8,914 nucleotides of DNA from a bacterium (GTDB lineage: Bacteria > Patescibacteriota > Minisyncoccia > Phycocordibacterales > 2-02-FULL-43-11): contig JAKAHN010000013.1 in NCBI GenBank assembly GCA_021814895.1, positions 1,960-10,873 on the forward strand, written 5' to 3'. The notes beneath the pieces were generated by a model that did not search any database, was not told where the DNA came from, and was given only the letters and a program-made list of their open reading frames with translations. Each line of letters starts with the position of its first letter. Within the stretch, counting starts at the first letter, position 1. A program made the translations under genes and the position numbers. This document shows, piece by piece, positions 5,786 through 8,914 of the stretch.

Positions 5786-5876
5786 GGATTCGCTTTCAGA
5801 AAACATTGCGAGTGCGACTGGCGCGAGCATAGAAAAATGTTAGCAAACATTTTTCGTGTTTTCTGAAAGCGAATCC
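5786..5876. repeat. 91-base nested palindromic element
   Basis: The outer arms GGATTCGCTTTCAGAAAAC (5786-5804) and their perfect inverse (5858-5876) enclose an inner 10-bp hairpin: GAAAAATGTT (5832-5841) with AACATTTTTC (5846-5855) and loop AGCA. The left half also contains a G+C-rich stretch (GCGAGTGCGACTGGCGCGAG). The element overlaps the last codons of the two-TM gene and supplies its stop codon. Its structure resembles a REP- or MITE-like element that lacks its own gene. Confidence 0.8.
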
Positions 5877-6127
5877 GAGTGTTTCCACCAAGAAGGATAC
5901 TCCCCAAACCGAAAACATAAAAAATCAAATAAAACTAAAATCAGTAGCCCCCATGGCGCAAAGGAAATCAATGTATCGCTTACAGAATGAGATGTTTGGT
6001 CTATAAAAAAGAAAGAAAAAACAAAAAGGACGCTGAGAATAAAGGTCAAGAGCCAACCCTGCCAAGAAGTCGGTATATAAAAAGCGAAAATTTTCCAAAA
6101 TTTTTTCGGTCTGAACCAATATTTCAT
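5840..6127 (-). CDS. small two-TM membrane protein, tail encoded by a palindromic element
   Basis: The 95-residue protein begins MKYWFRPKKF and has hydrophobic segments at about 24-42 and 54-73. This looks like a type of short membrane protein that I associate with Parcubacteria, but its function is unknown. The WQGW motif (22-25) sits at the start of the first membrane segment, and a FGEYPSWWK stretch (74-82) follows the second. From residue 85 (DSLSEN) the coding sequence enters the right arm of the inverted repeat 5786-5876, residues 91-95 and the TAA stop lie in the inner hairpin, and so the original C-terminus has probably been replaced. It lies downstream of phoH but is separated from it by a terminator, so it likely has its own promoter. 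No Shine-Dalgarno is visible before the ATG. Confidence 0.75.
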   Translation of the reverse strand: MKYWFRPKKFWKIFAFYIPTSWQGWLLTFILSVLFVFSFFFIDQTSHSVSDTLISFAPWGLLILVLFDFLCFRFGEYPSWWKHSDSLSENTKNVC

Positions 6128-6169
6128 ATCATTACTATGATAACACCTTTATACTGAATAATCACATAT

Positions 6170-6197
6170 AAAAAAACACCGACAACGAGGTCGGTGT
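6170..6197 (-). terminator. rho-independent terminator of phoH
   Basis: On the minus strand ACACCGAC (6197-6190) pairs perfectly with GTCGGTGT (6183-6176) around a 6-base loop, followed directly by a run of seven T. It starts 9 bases after the phoH stop codon. This is the clearest terminator on the minus strand of the window. Confidence 0.9.
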
Positions 6198-6205
6198 GTG
6201 TGAGC

Positions 6206-7516
6206 TTAAAGCAGATTTGCTGCCAGCTCGGCGAGTTCGGAACGCTCACCCTTTTGGAGTTCCACGTGCGCCGCGATTGATTGTTCACGGAACCTGTTGA
6301 CGAGGTAATTGAAACCGTTCGAAGACGAATCCACGTACGGATTGTCGATCTGGTAAGGATCACCGGTAAAAACGAGCTTCGTGCCGTTGCCAACGCGGGT
6401 AACGATGGTCTTGACCTCGAGCGGAGTCAGGTTCTGGGCCTCGTCGATGATCATGAACTGATTGGCAATGCTCCGCCCGCGAATGTAACTGAGCGCCTCA
6501 ACGACGATGGCGCCGGAGCGCATCAGGTCACCGGCACGCCGACCTTCGTTACCCATGTTTAGGTCGGAGAGCAATTCCAGCGCATCGTGGATGGGTTGCA
6601 TCCAAGGACTGAGCTTTTCTTCGAGTGTGCCCGGCAAAAAACCGATTTCTTTGCCCACCGAAATGTTCGGTCTGGCAACCATCACCCGACGATAGGCTCG
6701 ATCTGCTACAGTCCGTTTGAGACCTGCGGCCATGGCGAGTAACGTTTTGCCGGTGCCAGCCTTGCCCATCAAAGTGACCAGCTTCACGCTGTCATCCAAA
6801 AGGGCGTCGAAGGCGAAGTGCTGTTCGCGGTTGCGCGGCTTGATGCCCCAGACACCTTCGCGACAATCAAGGACGGTAACGAGCTTGTTACCGGTGACAT
6901 CTACTTTGGCAGACAAAGGTTTTTTGCCATCAAGCAAACTGAGCACACAGTACTCGTTGGGATTCCGATGTCTGTCGAGGGTAATTTTGCCTTCCTCCAG
7001 AAATGACAATCTTGTCCTCTCGTCAACCGTAAGAAAAAACATCCCAGAGTACAAATCCTTCAACTGAATCCGGTCTGTCTCGTAATCCTCGGCCTGGAGA
7101 CCCAGGGCATCGGCGCGAATGCGGAGGTTGATGTCCTTGGTGACCAGCACCGTCGAGGTGTCCGCCGCTTCGTCGCGAATCTTGAGCGCTGTGTCAATAA
7201 TGCGACTATCCACATCACCGTTTAAATAGTGTCCGTTACCATTGCCGTTACCGGTTTTTGGCAAAAACACAATGCGCAGGCGACCCCCGTTGGTTAAAGA
7301 AACACCTTCGGAAAGACGTCCAGAACTGCGCAAGTCATCCAACTGACGGGAGACGCTACGGGCGTTCTGGCCCAATTCGCTACCTTCGCGTTTGAACCGG
7401 TCGATTTCCTCGATAACCTCGATCGGGATCAAGATCTGGTTTTCCTGGAAACTCAGGAGCGAGTTCGGATCGTGGAGGAGAACATTGGTATCGAGAACGT
7501 AGTTTTTTCTTGGCAT
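6206..7516 (-). CDS. PIN-domain/PhoH-family ATPase (PhoH2 type)
   Basis: This 436-residue fusion couples an N-terminal PIN nuclease domain to a PhoH ATPase; such PhoH2 proteins are reported RNA helicase/ribonucleases. PIN features are LDTNVLLHDP (8-17, acidic D9), VIEEIDRFK (34-42), DVDSRIIDTAL (101-111, D103) and VLVTKDINLRIRA (123-135, D127), so the four-acid site appears complete. A linker of about 100 residues leads to the PhoH domain: Walker A GKAGTGKT (251-258), VARPNISVGKEIGFLPG (280-296) and Walker B FMIIDEAQN (354-362), then FTGDPYQIDNPY (383-394). Length and order match full-length PhoH2. There is a clean Shine-Dalgarno (AAGGA) 9-13 bases before the ATG, the only one in the window. 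G+C is markedly higher than in the neighbours: 35, 32 and 35 of 60 bases at 6421-6480, 6541-6600 and 7141-7200, against 14 of 60 at 2161-2220 in nrdJ. This suggests horizontal acquisition. It has its own terminator and is probably monocistronic. Confidence 0.95.
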   Translation of the reverse strand: MPRKNYVLDTNVLLHDPNSLLSFQENQILIPIEVIEEIDRFKREGSELGQNARSVSRQLDDLRSSGRLSEGVSLTNGGRLRIVFLPKTGNGNGNGHYLNGDVDSRIIDTALKIRDEAADTSTVLVTKDINLRIRADALGLQAEDYETDRIQLKDLYSGMFFLTVDERTRLSFLEEGKITLDRHRNPNEYCVLSLLDGKKPLSAKVDVTGNKLVTVLDCREGVWGIKPRNREQHFAFDALLDDSVKLVTLMGKAGTGKTLLAMAAGLKRTVADRAYRRVMVARPNISVGKEIGFLPGTLEEKLSPWMQPIHDALELLSDLNMGNEGRRAGDLMRSGAIVVEALSYIRGRSIANQFMIIDEAQNLTPLEVKTIVTRVGNGTKLVFTGDPYQIDNPYVDSSSNGFNYLVNRFREQSIAAHVELQKGERSELAELAANLL

Positions 7517-7523
7517 AAGTCAG

Positions 7524-7532
7524 TTTCCTTCT
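7524..7532 (-). promoter_or_regulatory. Shine-Dalgarno of phoH
   Basis: On the minus strand AGAAGGAAA precedes the phoH ATG by seven bases. It fixes the start at 7516 and stands out because the other genes in the window lack such a site. Farther upstream, TATATATAG near 7590-7598 is a possible -10 element for this gene, without a convincing -35. Confidence 0.7.
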
Positions 7533-7617
7533 TTCATCTCATTGAACTAACTAACGCCAACTTTACATCAAAAAAAATTAAAAGCAAACTATATATACCT
7601 TTAATTTACTGGGAGTG

Positions 7618-7651
7618 TTCAGAATGCCCTGCACTTACGCGCAGGACTGAA
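7618..7651. repeat. hairpin between the small secreted-peptide gene and phoH
   Basis: TTCAG (7618-7622) pairs with CTGAA (7647-7651), and inside it CCTGC pairs with GCAGG around an 8-base loop, giving an interrupted hairpin. It lies upstream of phoH. It may belong to the end of the 7872-7714 transcript or to phoH control; no T-run follows on either strand. The rest of 7517-7713 shows no gene. Confidence 0.4.
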
Positions 7652-7713
7652 TGAAAACAAAAAATTAGCAAGGGCAGAGCCCACTCTTTTGAACGGACCA
7701 AATAAGTTTCTGA

Positions 7714-7872
7714 CTAGTGTAATTTGCCGGTCAATTCAACAGATCTTGATGTTTTAACCTTATCCTTGTTTGTATCTGCAAATATTTGAGTATTTACCAG
7801 AAATGAAAGAAGTAACACAACGGCCAATAATTCCATTCTATGCTTGTTATTTTTATTATTTTTATTTTTCAT
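7714..7872 (-). CDS. putative 52-aa secreted peptide
   Basis: The short frame begins MKNKNNKNNKHRMELLAVV. It has a basic, Lys/Asn-rich start (1-12), a hydrophobic core (about 14-26, MELLAVVLLLSFL) and a plausible signal-peptidase site after IFA at residue 32. That leaves a polar mature part of only about 20 residues (DTNKDKVKTSRSVELTGKLH). A second ATG at residue 13 would remove the basic region, so the first is preferred. No family is recognised, and the protein may be a decayed remnant of a longer secreted protein. It lies upstream of phoH on the same strand. There is no Shine-Dalgarno and no strong terminator; a 4-bp hairpin with a downstream T-run occurs near 7660-7685. Support comes mainly from the well-formed signal peptide. 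Confidence 0.45.
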   Translation of the reverse strand: MKNKNNKNNKHRMELLAVVLLLSFLVNTQIFADTNKDKVKTSRSVELTGKLH

Positions 7873-8021
7873 ATTTTAAAAAATCATATTATTTTTAATA
7901 TTTTATTACCGTCACAACCCTATACCTATAATACGCAACCGATATGAAAAATGGTGCGCCGTTCATTTACTACACGAAAATAATTTGTTAATCTAGTTGT
8001 TTAATAGAAATTTTGAATTTT
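7873..8021. other. A+T-rich spacer between divergent units
   Basis: This stretch separates the minus-strand genes from the plus-strand tRNA region. It holds a consensus -10 hexamer TATAAT at 7927-7932 (+) without a good -35. Downstream of it is only a 15-codon frame from 7944, which I do not regard as a gene. The hexamer could drive transcription of the tRNA region. Confidence 0.35.
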
Positions 8022-8149
8022 GGAGGGTTCGCATAGCGGTCTAGTGTTGAAATGCGAAGTATTTCAAAGCCGGAGCACGACGGTGCGAGGCGGGGTCGCG
8101 AAAATTTTCAGCAGAAAATTATTTGTGACCACGCTTGGAGTAAAGCGTG
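8022..8149 (+). pseudogene. broken tRNA-Ser copy interrupted by a hairpin-rich insertion
   Basis: Bases 8021-8046 are identical to 8199-8224, the acceptor 5' strand and D arm of the intact tRNA-Ser. The similarity then stops. About 80 bases follow that form three small hairpins: TTGAAAT/ATTTCAA at 8047-8067, GCAC/GTGC at 8075-8086 inside an outer GCC/GGC pairing, and AATTTTC/GAAAATT at 8103-8120 with loop AGCA. After that CACGCTTGGA and AAGCGTG reappear (8130-8149), which is the anticodon arm of the intact gene with three extra bases (GTA). No T arm or 3' acceptor strand follows. The simplest reading is a tandem duplicate of tRNA-Ser that was invaded and decayed. A structured non-coding RNA is an alternative. 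Confidence 0.6.
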
Positions 8150-8199
8150 CGCCATAGTATATTTTGTCGGTAACATTCTGTTGATTGAAGTATTAAATT

Positions 8200-8284
8200 G
8201 GAGGGTTCGCATAGCGGTCTAGTGCGCACGCTTGGAAAGCGTGTATGTCGAAAGGCATCAAGGGTTCGAATCCCTTACCCTCCG
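8200..8284 (+). tRNA. tRNA-Ser (anticodon GGA)
   Basis: This is a class II tRNA. The acceptor GGAGGGT pairs with ACCCTCC (8277-8283), with discriminator G at 8284 as expected for serine. The anticodon stem CACGC/GCGTG encloses TTGGAAA, giving anticodon GGA at 8234-8236, which reads UCC and UCU. A long variable arm forms ATGTC-GAAA-GGCAT. The T arm is AAGGG-TTCGAAT-CCCTT (8260-8276). The 3' CCA is not encoded (the next bases are CAA), so it must be added by tRNA nucleotidyltransferase. The 5' portion is duplicated 178 bases upstream. Confidence 0.97.
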
Positions 8285-8315
8285 CAATTTGGGATTTCGC
8301 AAGTGGAAAGAGGAT

Positions 8316-8344
8316 GCCTCGCGGCGGCTTTGCCGCCGCTCGGC
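8316..8344 (+). repeat. G+C-rich perfect hairpin after tRNA-Ser
   Basis: GCGGCGGC (8321-8328) pairs with GCCGCCGC (8332-8339) around a TTT loop, with an outer GCC/GGC pairing. It lies 32 bases past the tRNA. No T-run follows directly, although a T-rich run occurs at 8361-8365 within a second small hairpin (8360-8376). It may help end or process the tRNA transcript. It is strikingly G+C-rich for this spacer; nothing else is seen between 8285 and 8462. Confidence 0.55.
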
Positions 8345-8462
8345 TAGAATTTGAAAGGGCTTTTTGGGCGAAAAAGAAAAGGATTTATCAATGAAGGGTA
8401 AAAGAAATTTTTTATCAATTTTATAAAGTCGAAATAATTCGTTTTTAATTCGCAACAATAAT

Positions 8463-8914
8463 ATGAAATATATTCTTGGCGTCGTAGTTGTCATAATACT
8501 TATTTTTGTCGGATATCTTGGTTTAAAAAACTCCTCGTTATTCCGCGTTAAAGTTGAGCAACCAATATCAACTTCAGCCGAATGGCCTGTCTATAAAAAT
8601 GCGAAATATGGGCTTGAACTTTCTTATCCGGATGGATTTGTCGTCGAGGAAAACGGAAGTACCTTCGATATCCATTTCGGCTCGACTCTTATAAATCGTG
8701 GAAATATTTTTATAAAAATCTTTGATACCACTCAATCCAAAATAAAGACTGTTGATGATATCTCTTATACCAATAAGGGAACATCTAACATAAACATCTT
8801 GAGCTCCAAAGACAACACAAATAGAAATGGAATTGCTTTCAGACAAATAAATAGTGTTCAGAACTCTTCCGCAAATAACGCAACAATTCTTTTTATTCAC
8901 GGTAGCAACGCTTA
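8463..8914 (+). CDS. membrane-anchored extracytoplasmic protein, 3' end beyond window
   Basis: The frame stays open from the ATG at 8463 to the window end, giving about 150 residues so far. It starts MKYILGVVVVIILIFVGYLG, an uncleaved signal anchor (hydrophobic at about 4-20), followed by a polar linker and a domain beginning at about residue 40 (AEWPVYKNAKYGLELSYPDG). The aromatic, proline-containing YGLELSYPDG pattern recalls small extracellular domains often seen behind signal anchors in Patescibacteria, where the motif resembles YGFEFKYP. That is recalled resemblance, not a family assignment. The domain is rich in Asn, Ser and Ile and has no cysteines in the visible part. It is the next gene after tRNA-Ser on the same strand. 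No Shine-Dalgarno is visible. The function is unknown and the C-terminus is not seen. Confidence 0.75.
   Translation, partial: MKYILGVVVVIILIFVGYLGLKNSSLFRVKVEQPISTSAEWPVYKNAKYGLELSYPDGFVVEENGSTFDIHFGSTLINRGNIFIKIFDTTQSKIKTVDDISYTNKGTSNINILSSKDNTNRNGIAFRQINSVQNSSANNATILFIHGSNA

Noticed and set aside
6124..6393. Minus-strand frame overlapping the phoH 3' end
   Set aside because: It is an out-of-frame shadow of phoH that crosses the phoH terminator.
707..7872. UGA recoding (as in Gracilibacteria and Absconditabacteria)
   Set aside because: All complete genes end with TAA or TAG, which first looked suggestive, but none has an in-frame TGA and all are full length, so the standard bacterial code fits.
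8022..8284. Phage or island attachment site made from the tRNA repeat
   Set aside because: Integrases usually duplicate the 3' part of a tRNA; here the 5' part is duplicated over only 178 bases and no integrase is nearby.
8258..8494. Minus-strand frame of 78 codons ending in RRVRDSNP
   Set aside because: Its 3' end is the reverse complement of the T arm and acceptor of tRNA-Ser, a well-known source of false genes, and it overlaps the start of the 8463 gene.
8574..8900. Minus-strand frame of 108 codons
   Set aside because: It is antisense to the plus-strand frame open from 8463, which has a proper signal anchor and continues beyond the window. No independent gene signals are seen.

Overview
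The window looks like chromosomal DNA of a low-GC bacterium with a small genome, most likely from the candidate phyla radiation (Patescibacteria, Parcubacteria-like). This is inference. It rests on an RNase P RNA swollen by peripheral hairpin insertions, many short palindromic intergenic elements, near absence of Shine-Dalgarno sequences, a small two-membrane-segment protein beginning MKYWFRPK, and an RTPR-type class II ribonucleotide reductase. No gene here fixes the taxonomy by itself. The standard genetic code fits: complete genes end in TAA or TAG and the coding frames contain no internal TGA.

Layout. Positions 1-620 (+) hold RNase P RNA (rnpB), cut at its 5' end by the window edge, followed by a terminator. 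A short membrane-protein gene (707-970, +) has its own promoter and terminator. From 1091 to 7872 everything is on the minus strand. In transcription order this runs: a 52-aa putative secreted peptide (7872-7714), a PIN-PhoH ATPase (7516-6206), a two-TM protein (6127-5840), a cupin (5677-5273), msrA (5214-4663), msrB (4625-4227), a membrane-anchored DUF192 protein (4115-3585) and an adenosylcobalamin-dependent ribonucleotide reductase (3412-1091). The plus strand resumes with a broken tRNA-Ser copy (8022-8149), an intact tRNA-Ser(GGA) (8200-8284) and the start of a membrane-anchored protein that runs off the window (8463 onward).

Function. Cupin, msrA, msrB and DUF192 are closely spaced and co-directional, so they probably form one transcription unit centred on repair of oxidised methionine. 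The reductase supplies deoxynucleotides and needs B12 cofactor. phoH is clearly richer in G+C than its neighbours and is the only gene with a clean ribosome binding site, which suggests acquisition from elsewhere.

The most unusual content is non-coding. One 99-base hairpin sequence occurs twice, identically, inside rnpB, at what look like helices P3 and P17. A different long inverted repeat sits in a third peripheral position of the same RNA. Other palindromic elements have invaded the 3' end of the two-TM gene and apparently a duplicated tRNA-Ser gene. Together this reads as a genome colonised by small hairpin-forming elements that settle in structured RNAs and gene ends. The exact 99-base length and its position at the window edge mean an assembly artefact must be excluded first.
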